Assembly (NCBI RefSeq): GCF_000282895.1 | Contig: NZ_ALBQ01000044.1 | Coordinates: 1-64,000 of the forward strand | DNA length: 64,000 nucleotides | DNA from: Sphingomonas sp. ATCC 31555 | GTDB taxonomy: Bacteria > Pseudomonadota > Alphaproteobacteria > Sphingomonadales > Sphingomonadaceae | Direction of reading: 5' to 3' | In this document: in pieces, positions 43,574 through 52,922 of the stretch | How positions within the stretch are numbered: the first letter of the stretch is position 1 | Layout: each line of letters begins with the position of its first letter | Translations under genes and position numbers: made by a program | The notes under the pieces: generated by a model | What the model saw: the letters and a program-made list of their open reading frames with translations, nothing else | What the model was told of the DNA's origin: nothing | Databases searched by the model: none

Positions 43574-45057
43574 ATGAAAATCGGCGTCCGCCCGAGCATG
43601 TAGCGGCCGCGCACGGCGTAGCCGAGCCGCTGCAGGTGGCGCATTACCTGCGCGCGCACCGCCAGCCGTTCGCCGCGGAAGGGCGATCGCATCACCACGA
43701 TGGCGGGCGGGCGCGCGAAGATCCGGTCGACCTCGACCATCTGATCAGCCCCGAGCGCGCCGTTTTCGCGTTCGCGCGACAAATGGCTGGGGAACAGCCA
43801 GCGGCTGGTCGCGCAGCGGCCGGTATAGCCATAGACCATCGAATCGCCCGAATGGACGTACATGCAGCCCGGTCCATGGCCGATCGCGTCGGCGATCGCC
43901 TCCAGTTGGGCGGCCCTCCCGCGCTTCGCCTGCGCGGCAACCACCAGTCCGATGCCGGCGACCATGACCACCGCGAGCAGCACCGGAGCGGTGATGCGGG
44001 GCGCGCGGCGATCGAGCGAGAGCCAGGCTGCGCAGCACAGGCTGCCCGGCACCATTACCGGCAGCGCGTAATGCGGGAACCAAGCGCCGAAGACAATCAG
44101 CCCGACCATCGCGCTGGCGAGCCAGCCGAGCAGCAGTACGGCCGGTGCCGATACCGCGCCGGATCGCCGTAGGTCGCGCCAGCCGAGCCAACTGACTGTC
44201 AGCAGCGGTGCGAGCGGCACCATCACTTCGAAAAAGGCGCCGACCAGATCGATCAGCGGATCGCTGCGACGATCGAGGATGGAGCCGAAATTGGCATAGA
44301 ACCACGCATCGAAATGGCCGAGCGCAGCATAGACGGCGGCGGCAACGAGCGTGGGGAGCGCGGCCGTTCCGGCATAGGCGATGCCGCGCCGCACGACGTG
44401 CACGACCCCGGCGCCGAGCCGCACTTCGCGGTGGAGCAGCCACAGGCCGAGGAACAGCCCTTCGAACACCACCGAATATTTGACCTGGAGGGCGAGGCCG
44501 ATCAGCAGCATCGCCGCCAGCCCGCGACCTATCCGGGCGCGATCCGCGCTGCGATCCTCCGCACGCGGAAGCAGCAGCGCGACCGCGCAAACGGTGAGCA
44601 GATTGTAGAAGACCGGTGCCTGCCCGCCCTGGCCATCGGCGAGGTTGAGCGCGAAGATGTAGAGCAGCGCCGCCGGCAACGCGCCCACTCTCCAGCCGAC
44701 ACGATCGGCGATTCGCGCGATCATCGCCGCCGTGGCGACGACGGAGGCGAGCGCCATCAGCTGATAGGCGAGGATGCCCCAGGGCGCGCCCAGCGCGGCG
44801 GCGGGGGCGTAAAGCAGGAACAGGCCGACTGGCTTGCGATCCCAAATGTCAACGAAGGGCAGCGCGCCCTGCAGCATCCGCTGGGCAGTGACCCAGTAGA
44901 ATTGCTCGTCGACATGCACCAGCGGGTTGCCGAAGGTGACGGCGCGCACCGCGATGGCGGCGAGCAGCAGCACCAGCCAGCGCGGCAGCGCGGCGACGGT
45001 GGCACCTAGACTCGAACGGCTATCTCCCAGCGTGATCGGCAGAATCCGCGTGGCCAT
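43510..45057 (-). CDS. Glycosyltransferase 39-like (GT-C) membrane protein
   Basis: A 515-aa integral membrane protein with about ten to twelve helices and a soluble C-terminal part. The first loop has the acidic pair DE in NPLVHVDEQFYWVTAQRMLQ and the later DIWDRKPVGLFLLY, features of GT-C enzymes of the GT39/ArnT type that use polyprenyl-phosphate sugars. Acceptor is unknown. I use ATG 45057 (MATRILPITL); a GTG at 45069 is also in frame. It overlaps the GT4 gene in antisense by 64 bp. The 270-bp gap to phoD holds no strong feature. Confidence 0.8.
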   Translation of the reverse strand: MATRILPITLGDSRSSLGATVAALPRWLVLLLAAIAVRAVTFGNPLVHVDEQFYWVTAQRMLQGALPFVDIWDRKPVGLFLLYAPAAALGAPWGILAYQLMALASVVATAAMIARIADRVGWRVGALPAALLYIFALNLADGQGGQAPVFYNLLTVCAVALLLPRAEDRSADRARIGRGLAAMLLIGLALQVKYSVVFEGLFLGLWLLHREVRLGAGVVHVVRRGIAYAGTAALPTLVAAAVYAALGHFDAWFYANFGSILDRRSDPLIDLVGAFFEVMVPLAPLLTVSWLGWRDLRRSGAVSAPAVLLLGWLASAMVGLIVFGAWFPHYALPVMVPGSLCCAAWLSLDRRAPRITAPVLLAVVMVAGIGLVVAAQAKRGRAAQLEAIADAIGHGPGCMYVHSGDSMVYGYTGRCATSRWLFPSHLSRERENGALGADQMVEVDRIFARPPAIVVMRSPFRGERLAVRAQVMRHLQRLGYAVRGRYMLGRTPIFIYAAPGVAIGDPPRRVASNRA

Positions 45058-45327
45058 CAGCGGGGGCACCGGAAGGAACAGTAGCGTGCGACGGCGTGGC
45101 GGCGCGGCTGTGGGCGCGTCGCGGCGAGATCGAGCATGGGAAAGGTCACGCGCGTCATGGTCTCCGTACCACCGGCGGTCGCCCGGCCGGCAGATTGCGT
45201 TCCCCTGTTGATGTGCCCCGACATTCCGATTCGGCGGGTGGCCTAGCCCAGCTTTCGTCCGCTGTCACGAACACGAAACCAAGCCGCTGCAAGCAGCGCC
45301 GCATCACCACCACGGGACGCCTGAACC

Positions 45328-46950
45328 ATGACTCTTCGCCTCGACCGTCGATCGCTGCTGCTTGGCGGCACCTTGGGGATAAGCGCGCTGGCGCTGCCCG
45401 GCGTCGTGCTGGCGCAGGCCACCGCGCGCGGCTTCACCCATTCGGTTGCCAGCGGCGAGCCGGGTGCCGACACAATGCTGCTGTGGACGCGCTACGTTCC
45501 CGCCGATCGCGGCGCGGTGAAGCTGCGCGCGCAGATCGCCACCAGCGCCGATTTCAGCCGCATCGTTGCCGAGGGCGAGCAGATCACCGGCCCGTGGCGC
45601 GACCATACCGCCAAGGTGACGCTGGCCGGCCTCTCGCCGGACACGCGCTATTTCTATCGCTTCGTGGCGCCGGATGGCAGCTTCTCGCCGGTGGGGCGCA
45701 CCAAGACATTGCCGCTGGGCGATGCCAGCCGCTTCGGCATCGCGATCTTCTCCTGCTCGAACCTGCCGTTCGGCTATTTCAACGCCTATGGCCATGCCGC
45801 AGCGCGCGACGATATCGACCTGTGGATCCATCTGGGCGACTATCTCTACGAATATAAGCAGGGCGGCTATGCCCCAGCCGGCGGACCGGTGGGCGGCCGG
45901 CTGCCCGAACCGGTGGGCGAGATGATTCACCTGGCGGACTATCGCCTGCGCTATGCAAGCTACCGCGCCGATCCCGACCTGCAGGCGCTGCATGCCGCCA
46001 AGCCGATGCTCGTGCAGTGGGACGACCATGAGAGCGCGAACGACAGCTGGGAGGGCGGCGCGGAAAACCACCAGCCGGACAGCGAAGGCGACTGGAGCGC
46101 GCGCAAGGCGGCGGCGATGCAGGTGTTCCGCGAATGGATGCCGGTTTCAGAAACGCCTTGGGGCAGCTACGACATCGGCACGCTGGCGACTTTCTTTCGT
46201 ACCGAAAGCCGGTTGCTGGCGCGCACCGAGCAGCCCGATGTGGCGCCGCTGTTCAAGCAAGCCGACCCGGCCAAGGCGCTCGCCGCGTTCCGCGACGGGC
46301 CCTGGCGCGATGCAGCTGCGACGATGCTGGGCAGCGAGCAGGAAGTGTGGCTGGACCATGCGATGCGCCGCTCGGTAAAGGCCGGGCAGCGCTGGCAGGT
46401 GGTCGGCTTCGGGACGATCATGGGCAACACGGTCACCCCCGCCGAGGCGCTGGGCTGGCTGGCCCCCGATGCCAATCCACGCGCCAAGGCCTATGTGCAG
46501 GCGGGCGTGATGGCTGGCAAGCTGGGGCTGCCGATGAATTTCGACAATTGGGGCGGCTATCCGGCGGCGCGGGCGCGGTTCCTGGCATCGTCGCAGAACA
46601 TGGGCGCGAACCTGCTGGTGGTGTGCGGCGACAGTCACAATGCCTGGGCGTTCGACCTGGGCCAGGGGGGCAAGCCCGCCGGGGTCGAGTTCGCCGGCCA
46701 TGCGGTGACGTCGCCGGGGTTCGAGAGCGCCATCAAGACCGATCCGAAAATCGTCGCGACCGCGCTGGTGAAGGCCAATCCCGAGCTGAAATGGTGCGAC
46801 ACCAGCCGACGCGGGTACATGGCGCTGACGCTTACGCCCGAACAGGCGCGTAACGACTGGGTGTTCGTGGAAACCGTGACGGAGCGCAGCCTGAAGGCAA
46901 GCATCGGGCACAGCGCCACGGTGCGGCGCGGGCGGAATGTGATGGCGTGA
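45328..46950 (+). CDS. phoD: PhoD-type alkaline phosphatase, Tat-exported
   Basis: A 540-aa phosphodiesterase/phosphatase of the PhoD family. The Tat signal is RLDRRSLLLGGTLGISALAL with Ala cleavage near residue 30. A fibronectin-like domain (residues 35-130) precedes the catalytic domain. Metal-binding motifs are IHLGDYLYEY, QWDDHESANDSWEGG and LVVCGDSHNAWAF. It binds Ca and Fe in Tat-folded form and releases phosphate from phosphoesters outside the cytoplasm. A weak CTGTCAC sequence lies upstream at 45262 but does not form a good Pho box. It terminates in the strong hairpin at 46956. Confidence 0.93.
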   Translation: MTLRLDRRSLLLGGTLGISALALPGVVLAQATARGFTHSVASGEPGADTMLLWTRYVPADRGAVKLRAQIATSADFSRIVAEGEQITGPWRDHTAKVTLAGLSPDTRYFYRFVAPDGSFSPVGRTKTLPLGDASRFGIAIFSCSNLPFGYFNAYGHAAARDDIDLWIHLGDYLYEYKQGGYAPAGGPVGGRLPEPVGEMIHLADYRLRYASYRADPDLQALHAAKPMLVQWDDHESANDSWEGGAENHQPDSEGDWSARKAAAMQVFREWMPVSETPWGSYDIGTLATFFRTESRLLARTEQPDVAPLFKQADPAKALAAFRDGPWRDAAATMLGSEQEVWLDHAMRRSVKAGQRWQVVGFGTIMGNTVTPAEALGWLAPDANPRAKAYVQAGVMAGKLGLPMNFDNWGGYPAARARFLASSQNMGANLLVVCGDSHNAWAFDLGQGGKPAGVEFAGHAVTSPGFESAIKTDPKIVATALVKANPELKWCDTSRRGYMALTLTPEQARNDWVFVETVTERSLKASIGHSATVRRGRNVMA

Positions 46951-46955
46951 AAGAG

Positions 46956-46993
46956 AGAGTGTTTCCTCCCCCTGGCGGGGGAGGAAACACTCT
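46956..46993. terminator. Perfect 17-bp-stem bidirectional hairpin
   Basis: AGAGTGTTTCCTCCCCC (46956-46972) and its exact reverse complement (46977-46993) flank a TGGC loop. It fills the 45-bp gap between the convergent phoD and ABC1 kinase stops, so it can end both transcripts. There is no long U tract on either side. Confidence 0.85.
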
Positions 46994-46995
46994 AT

Positions 46996-48504
46996 TCACC
47001 CCAGCCCGAGCGCGGCGGCGATAAGCGTCGCGCTCCCTACCAGCGCGGCCGCGATCCAGCCGCCGGCCTTGGTGATCGCAGCCGCCGTGCCGGTATCCGC
47101 CACCGGGGCCTCCAGCCGCGCAGCCGCCGCGCGCAGCAGGCGAGGCGCATCCTCCCCCAACTCGGCCAGCGCCAGCGCCAGCGCCGCCGAACTTGCCGCC
47201 ATCCGCGCCGGGCCGAAGCGGTTCGCCAGCAGTGCGACTTGCGCCCGACCGATCGAACCCGACAGGTCGAAGCCCGGCGCGATGCGGGCGAGCACGCCGT
47301 CGAGCGTCACCATCGCCTTGAACACCAGCAGCAGGTCTGGCGGCAGCACCAATCCCTCTTCGCGCAACAGCCGGAGGAAATCAGGCATCAACGCCGATAG
47401 GACGAGCTTGCCGCCGCCATGGCGCTGAACGATCGCCTCGGCGGCGCGGTCGATCGTGCGGCGGGGGACGGCATGGCCCTCGCTCCACAGCGCCAGTGTG
47501 TCGGCGAGTGCGCGCGCATTCCCGTTGGTGAGCGCCAGCACGAAAGCGATGAACTCGTCGCGGCGCTTGGGACCGAGATGACCGATCGAGCCGAGATCGA
47601 GCAGCGCCAGCTTGTCGCCGGGCAGGCAGAGCAGGTTGCCGGGGTGCGGATCGGCATGGAAGCGGCCGTTGACCAGCACCATCGCGATGACGGTGTCGGC
47701 GCCCAACTCGGCGATCGCTTCGGGATCGATGCCGGCGGTGCGCAAGTTCTCGCCGGAGACAGGCTTCACGCCGGCGATATAGTCCATCACCAGCAGCGTC
47801 TCGGACGTCCATTGCCAGTGGATCTCGGGCACCACGACGCGGCGGTTGTCCGCCATGTCGGCGCGAAGCAGATCGGCGTTGCGCCCTTCGTTCGTGAAAT
47901 CGAGTTCTTCCAGCAGCGCCTGGCGCAACTGCCGCGCTAGTGCGACGGGCTCGAAGCGCCGCGCCTCCGCGCTGCTCCGGGAGACCAGCGCGGCCAGTTC
48001 GCCGATCAGCCGAAGGTCCGCCTCCATCGCGGCGCGGATGCCTGGGCGGCGAACCTTCAGCACCACCTCGCGGCCGTCCGTCAGCCGGGCGCGATGGACC
48101 TGCGCCATCGAGGCGGCGGCCAGCGGCTGCGGGTCGAACCAGGCAAAGGCTTTTTCGGGCTGCGCCCCCAGCGCCGCTTCCACCTCGCTGCGGATTTCCT
48201 CGAAGGGCAGCGTTGGCGCGGCGCTCTGGAGCAGTTCCAGCTCGGCGATCCAGTCGGGCGGCAGCAGGTCGCCGCGCGTCGCGAGGATCTGCCCGATCTT
48301 CACATAGGTAGGGCCGAGCGCTTCTAGCGCCAGCCGGGTGCGGCGGGGCAGGGGCAATGCGCCGGTTTCGGGATCGGCCGCATCCGCTTCGCCCGTGAAG
48401 CCGAGCTTCTCCAGGAGCACGCCCAGCCCGAAGCGCGCCGCCACGGCCGCGACGGTCCGCACGCGGGCGGAATCGCGCACCGTGGCGGTGAGCAGCCGTA
48501 GCAT
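46996..48504 (-). CDS. ABC1 kinase family protein (UbiB-like)
   Basis: A 502-aa atypical kinase. The KxGQ motif is in TYVKIGQILATRGDLLPP, the Ala-rich loop is LAAASMAQVHRARL, the invariant Lys is in VVLKVRRPG, the catalytic loop is FHADPHPGN and the metal motif is LLDLGSIG. A hydrophobic C-terminal segment (GWIAAALVGSATLIAAALGL) is typical of UbiB-type proteins, which are linked to ubiquinone biosynthesis, though no ubiE is near. Its ATG at 48504 shares a base with the pepN stop (TGATG). A longer open frame upstream runs antisense through pepN. Confidence 0.9.
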   Translation of the reverse strand: MLRLLTATVRDSARVRTVAAVAARFGLGVLLEKLGFTGEADAADPETGALPLPRRTRLALEALGPTYVKIGQILATRGDLLPPDWIAELELLQSAAPTLPFEEIRSEVEAALGAQPEKAFAWFDPQPLAAASMAQVHRARLTDGREVVLKVRRPGIRAAMEADLRLIGELAALVSRSSAEARRFEPVALARQLRQALLEELDFTNEGRNADLLRADMADNRRVVVPEIHWQWTSETLLVMDYIAGVKPVSGENLRTAGIDPEAIAELGADTVIAMVLVNGRFHADPHPGNLLCLPGDKLALLDLGSIGHLGPKRRDEFIAFVLALTNGNARALADTLALWSEGHAVPRRTIDRAAEAIVQRHGGGKLVLSALMPDFLRLLREEGLVLPPDLLLVFKAMVTLDGVLARIAPGFDLSGSIGRAQVALLANRFGPARMAASSAALALALAELGEDAPRLLRAAAARLEAPVADTGTAAAITKAGGWIAAALVGSATLIAAALGLG

Positions 48505-51092
48505 CAGTCGAGCGACTTGGTGGCCTGCTCGAACATGTCCTTGCTGAGGCCCGGTGTTGCCACGATCCGCTCCAGCTCTGCGCGCATCTTCGCGGCGCGG
48601 GCAGGGTCGAAGCGCTTCCAGCGGCCGAGCGGCGGCACCAGCTTGGCGGCGGTCTGCGGGTTGAGCTTGTCGAGCGCGATGAGCTGGTCCGCGACGAAGC
48701 GATAGCCGCGACCCGAAGGATCGTGGAACGCCCGCTGGTTGATGCTGAACGCGCCCACCAGCGCACGTGCCCGGTTCGGATTGGCCAGCGTGAAGTCGGG
48801 GTGCTTGGCCAGCTTCTCGACGGCGGCGAGCGTATCCTCGCGCGACGAGAGCGCCTGGGTCTGGAACCATTTGTCCAGCACCAGCGCGTTGCCGGCATAG
48901 CGCTGGTAGAAGGCTTCGATCGCCTTCTCCCGCAGCGGCGACGTGCCGTTGACCAGGGTGGCGAGGCCGCCCTGACGGTCGGTCATGTTGTCGGCCGCGT
49001 CAAACTGGGCATAGGCAAGCTCCGCGGCGTCGGCCGCGCCGCTCGCCGCGATGTAGCCGAGCGCCACGTTCTTCAGCCGGCGCGCGCCTTTGGCGGCCGG
49101 CGAATATTCGAAGCGATTGGCCCGTGCGCCCTCATAGGCAGCGCGCCATTCGGCTTCGAGCAGGTTGCCGAGATCGGCGCGCAGCGCTTCCCGGGCCCGG
49201 AAGATCGCCTCGGGGTCCACCACCGCCATCTGGTCGCCGATAAAGCTGTCCGAGGGGAGCAGCACCGCTTCGGCGATGAAGGCGCGGTCGAGCGACGGAT
49301 CTGTCAGCGTGTTGCGCACGGCATCGATCAGCGCGCCATGCTCGCCCTTGCCGGTGGTCACCGCACCTACAAGGGTGTCGAGCATCAGCTGCTGCATCGC
49401 CTCGTAGCGGGCGAAGGGATCGTCGTCATGCGCCGAGAGGAAAGCGAGATCGGCGGCGCTGCGATTGGCGTCGACGATGACGGGTGCCGAGAAGCCGCGA
49501 TTGATCGAGAGCACCGCGCGCTCGGGCAGGTTCTCGAAGCGCAATTCCTGCTCTGGCTTGTCGAGCAGCACCAGCTGTTCGTCGGTCAGCGGCGCGCCGC
49601 TCTTCTCGCCGAACAGACGGATCTTGAGCGGGAGGACCATTGGCTCCTTGACCGGCTGGCCCGGCGTCGGCGGCACGGTCTGGGCGAGCGCGAGCCGGGT
49701 GGTTGCGCCGTCCTGGACGAGGTTGGCCGAGACGCGCGGGGTGCCGGCCTGGCTGTACCAGCGGCGGAACTGGCCGAGATCGACTCCGCCGGCCTCTTCC
49801 ATGCTCGCCACGAAATCCTCGCAGGTGGCGGCGGTGCCGTCGAAGCGATCGAAATAGAGGTCGGTCGCGGCGCGGAATTTCTGGGGCCCGAGGATGGTGG
49901 CCATCATCCGGATCAGCTCGGCGCCCTTGTTGTAGATGGTTGCCGTGTAGAAGTTCGAGATCTCGATATATTCGTCCGGGCGCACCGGGTGGGCGAGCGG
50001 GCCGGCATCCTCGGGGAACTGGCTGGCGCGAAGCGAGCGCACGTCCTCGATCCGCTTGACCGCGGCCGAGCCCTGATCGGCCGAGAAGCTCTGGTCGCGG
50101 AAGACGGTGAAGCCTTCCTTCAGGCTCAGCTGGAACCAGTCGCGGCAGGTGACGCGGTTGCCCGACCAGTTGTGGAAATATTCGTGCGCGACCACGGCGG
50201 CGATCGCGTCATAGTCCCAGTCGGTGGCGGTATCGGGGTCGGCGAGGATGTAGCGGCTGTTGAAGACGTTCAGCCCCTTGTTCTCCATCGCGCCGAAATT
50301 GAAATCGTCCACCGCGACGATGTTGAACACATCGAGATCATATTCGCGGCCATAGACGTCCTCGTCCCACTTCATGCTGAGCTTGAGGGCATGCAGGGCG
50401 TGGTCGGTCTTGGGCAGGTCGGGCGCGCGGACATAGATGCCCAGCTGCACTTCGCGGCCGGACATGGTCGTGAAAGTGCCGGTGTTGGCGACGAGATCCC
50501 CCGCGACCAGCGCGAACAGATAGCTCGGCTTGGGGAAGGGATCGTGCCACTCCGCCCAGTGGCGGCCACCTTCCGCATCACCCTGCGCGATCGGGTCGCC
50601 GTTGGCGAGCAGCACCGGGAAGCGCGCCTTGTCCGCCACCATGCGGACCTTGTACTTGGAGAGCACATCCGGCCGATCGGGGAAGAAGGTGATGCGGCGG
50701 AAACCCTCGGCCTCGCACTGGGTGCAGAGCATGCCCGACGAGGCGTAGAGGCCCTGGAGCTGGGTGTTGCGTTCCGGCGCGATCACCACTTCGGTCTCGA
50801 TCGTATGCGTGCCGCCGGTGAGCGGGATCACCAGATCCTGCCCCTCCATGCGCCAATCCTGGGTTTCGACGCCGTCCACCTTGACGGCGACAGCGCCCAG
50901 CCCGTCCCCGTTCAGTACCAGCGGACGATCGTGCGTGCCGTTGCGGGAGACATGGAGCGCGGCACGCACGCGGGTGGCGGCAGGATCGAGATCGAAATCG
51001 AGCGCGATTTCCGGCACCAGCCAATCCGGTTGACGATAGTCCTCGCGGCGAATGGCCTTGGGAGCTGCGGCGGCGATGCGGGCGTCACTCAT
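48504..51092 (-). CDS. pepN: Aminopeptidase N (M1)
   Basis: An 862-aa zinc aminopeptidase. The exopeptidase motif is GAMENKGLNVF at about residue 267, and the zinc site HEYFHNWSGNRVTCRDW starts at H303, with the third ligand in SLKEGFTVFRDQ. The N-terminal domain contains NTQLQGLYASSGMLCTQCEA, and the C-terminal helical superhelix closes the active site. There is no signal peptide, so it degrades peptides in the cytoplasm. It is coupled to the ABC1 kinase gene and is divergent from the M28 pair. Confidence 0.97.
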   Translation of the reverse strand: MSDARIAAAAPKAIRREDYRQPDWLVPEIALDFDLDPAATRVRAALHVSRNGTHDRPLVLNGDGLGAVAVKVDGVETQDWRMEGQDLVIPLTGGTHTIETEVVIAPERNTQLQGLYASSGMLCTQCEAEGFRRITFFPDRPDVLSKYKVRMVADKARFPVLLANGDPIAQGDAEGGRHWAEWHDPFPKPSYLFALVAGDLVANTGTFTTMSGREVQLGIYVRAPDLPKTDHALHALKLSMKWDEDVYGREYDLDVFNIVAVDDFNFGAMENKGLNVFNSRYILADPDTATDWDYDAIAAVVAHEYFHNWSGNRVTCRDWFQLSLKEGFTVFRDQSFSADQGSAAVKRIEDVRSLRASQFPEDAGPLAHPVRPDEYIEISNFYTATIYNKGAELIRMMATILGPQKFRAATDLYFDRFDGTAATCEDFVASMEEAGGVDLGQFRRWYSQAGTPRVSANLVQDGATTRLALAQTVPPTPGQPVKEPMVLPLKIRLFGEKSGAPLTDEQLVLLDKPEQELRFENLPERAVLSINRGFSAPVIVDANRSAADLAFLSAHDDDPFARYEAMQQLMLDTLVGAVTTGKGEHGALIDAVRNTLTDPSLDRAFIAEAVLLPSDSFIGDQMAVVDPEAIFRAREALRADLGNLLEAEWRAAYEGARANRFEYSPAAKGARRLKNVALGYIAASGAADAAELAYAQFDAADNMTDRQGGLATLVNGTSPLREKAIEAFYQRYAGNALVLDKWFQTQALSSREDTLAAVEKLAKHPDFTLANPNRARALVGAFSINQRAFHDPSGRGYRFVADQLIALDKLNPQTAAKLVPPLGRWKRFDPARAAKMRAELERIVATPGLSKDMFEQATKSLD

Positions 51093-51190
51093 ACGGGATC
51101 GATATAGGAGAAGCGGCCTTGCCTGCTACTCAAATTCTGACGATTTGTCCGATTGGGCAAAAGCATGCGCAACACGGCCACACGTGGCGA

Positions 51191-51218
51191 TTGACGGGCA
51201 TCGCCGCGCTGCTAGGCT
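51191..51218 (+). promoter_or_regulatory. Candidate promoter for first M28 peptidase
   Basis: TTGACG at 51191-51196 and TAGGCT at 51213-51218 with a 16-bp spacer lie about 33 bp before the M28 start, in the 158-bp gap shared with pepN. Confidence 0.45.
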
Positions 51219-51250
51219 TGAAATATTGTTACGACCTTCAGGGAATTCCG

Positions 51251-52903
51251 ATGCTTCGATCGACTGCGACGCTTGCCCTTCTCCTGTGCGCGGCGTCGCC
51301 TGCCCTTGCCCAATCCACCGCCGAGCGGAACGCCCTGCTCACCGCGCCGCTGCCGCCGGAAGAGGCGGCGCTGAAAAGCCATGTAATGTTCCTGGCATCC
51401 GATGCGCTGAAGGGCCGCGAGGCAGGCTCGCCTGAATTCGACATCGCCGCCAATTACGTCGCTTCGCAATTCTACGCCGCCGGGCTGAAGCCAGCAGGCG
51501 ACGAGGGCGGCTATCTGCAGAAGGTGCCGCTGATCAGCTACAAGCTCGACGGTATCGGCGCGATGGCGGTCCAGCGGGCCAAGTCCGCACCGGTCGCGTT
51601 GACCGCCGGCAAGGATTTCATCGCATCGGCCAACCCGTCGCAGCCGGAATACAGCCTGACGGCACCGGTGGTGTTCGTCGGCTATGGCATCGTCGGCCTG
51701 GGGCGCGACGACTACAAGGGCGTCGACGTGAAGGGCAAGATCGTCGCCTATTTCGGCGGCGCCCCATCGAGCCTGCCGGGCGAGGAAGGCGCGCATTTCC
51801 AGAATCCCGCTGCCAAGGCCGAAATCGCCCGCAAGCGCGGTGCGATCGGCACGATCACGCTCGAATCGCCGCTGAGCGCCAAGACCCGTCCGTTTGCGAC
51901 GCTGGCTGCTTACTCTACGCGGGCGCGGATCACCTGGGGCAATGCCGATGGCACGGGCCATATCCCCGCGCCGGGCACGCCGAGCCTGGGCATGCTGAGC
52001 ATGGCCGGTGCCGAGAAGCTGTTCGCCGGCGCCAAGACGCCCTGGGCGACGATCGCCAAGGCGGCCGCCGTCGATGGCGCGACGTTCAAGCCGTTCCAGC
52101 TGCCGGGCACCATCACGGTGGCGGCGAAGACGGCGATGACCAAGCTGCCCAGCTTCAACGTGGCGGGCATGATCGAGGGCAGCGATCCCAAGCTGGCTGG
52201 CGAAGTCGTGGTGCTTTCCGCCCATCTCGATCATATCGGGACCGGTCAGCCGGACGCGAAGGGCGACACGATCAACAACGGCGCGCTGGACGACGCGATC
52301 GGCATTGCATCGCTGATCGAAGAGGCCAAGCGCTTCAAGACGGCAGCCGCCAAGCCGCGCCGCTCGATCCTGTTCCTGGCGGTCACGGCGGAAGAGAAGG
52401 GGCTGGTCGGCTCCGACTATTTCGCCAACAATCCCACCACCAAGGGCACGATCGTTGCCGACGTGAACCTGGACATGCCGATCATCACCTATCCGTTCGA
52501 GGATATCGTGGTGTACGGCGCCAACCATTCGACGCTGGGGCCGATCGTGGAGAAGGCGGCGGGGGAGATCGGCGTGAAGATGTCCGATGACCCGCTGCCC
52601 GGCGAGAACATCTTCGTGCGCAGCGATCACTACAATTTCGTGCGCAAGGGCGTGCCCTCGGTGTTCCTGTGGCCCGGCGCAGGCGGGCCGGGCCGTGCGG
52701 CGATCGATCACTTCATGAAGAACCATTATCACCAGCCTTCCGACCAGATCGATCAGCAGCCGGCGATCAACTGGCGGTCTGGCGTGCGCTTCGTCGATGT
52801 GAACTATCGCATCGCTCGCGCCATCGCCGATGGCGACCAGCGGCCGCAGTGGAACAAGGGCGACTTTTTCGGGCTCACCTATGAGGGCCCCGGCGCCAAG
52901 TAA
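51251..52903 (+). CDS. M28 family metallopeptidase, copy 1
   Basis: A 550-aa exported zinc aminopeptidase of family M28. After the signal peptide (TLALLLCAASPALAQ) there is a PA-like insert (FVGYGIVGLGRDDYKGVDVK) and the di-zinc domain: ligands in LSAHLDHIGTG and NNGALDDAIG, the Glu base in AVTAEEKGLVGSDY, VNLDMP, and the last His in HYHQPSDQ. A clear AGGGA lies before ATG 51251. It degrades peptides in the periplasm. Only 19 bp separate it from a homologous second copy. Confidence 0.93.
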   Translation: MLRSTATLALLLCAASPALAQSTAERNALLTAPLPPEEAALKSHVMFLASDALKGREAGSPEFDIAANYVASQFYAAGLKPAGDEGGYLQKVPLISYKLDGIGAMAVQRAKSAPVALTAGKDFIASANPSQPEYSLTAPVVFVGYGIVGLGRDDYKGVDVKGKIVAYFGGAPSSLPGEEGAHFQNPAAKAEIARKRGAIGTITLESPLSAKTRPFATLAAYSTRARITWGNADGTGHIPAPGTPSLGMLSMAGAEKLFAGAKTPWATIAKAAAVDGATFKPFQLPGTITVAAKTAMTKLPSFNVAGMIEGSDPKLAGEVVVLSAHLDHIGTGQPDAKGDTINNGALDDAIGIASLIEEAKRFKTAAAKPRRSILFLAVTAEEKGLVGSDYFANNPTTKGTIVADVNLDMPIITYPFEDIVVYGANHSTLGPIVEKAAGEIGVKMSDDPLPGENIFVRSDHYNFVRKGVPSVFLWPGAGGPGRAAIDHFMKNHYHQPSDQIDQQPAINWRSGVRFVDVNYRIARAIADGDQRPQWNKGDFFGLTYEGPGAK

Positions 52904-52922
52904 CCGGTCCGGAAGGAAGAGA

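Noticed and set aside
45251..45279. Possible Pho box upstream of phoD (CTGTCAC at 45262)
   Set aside because: The second half-site at 11-bp spacing (ACGAAAC) is too far from the consensus.
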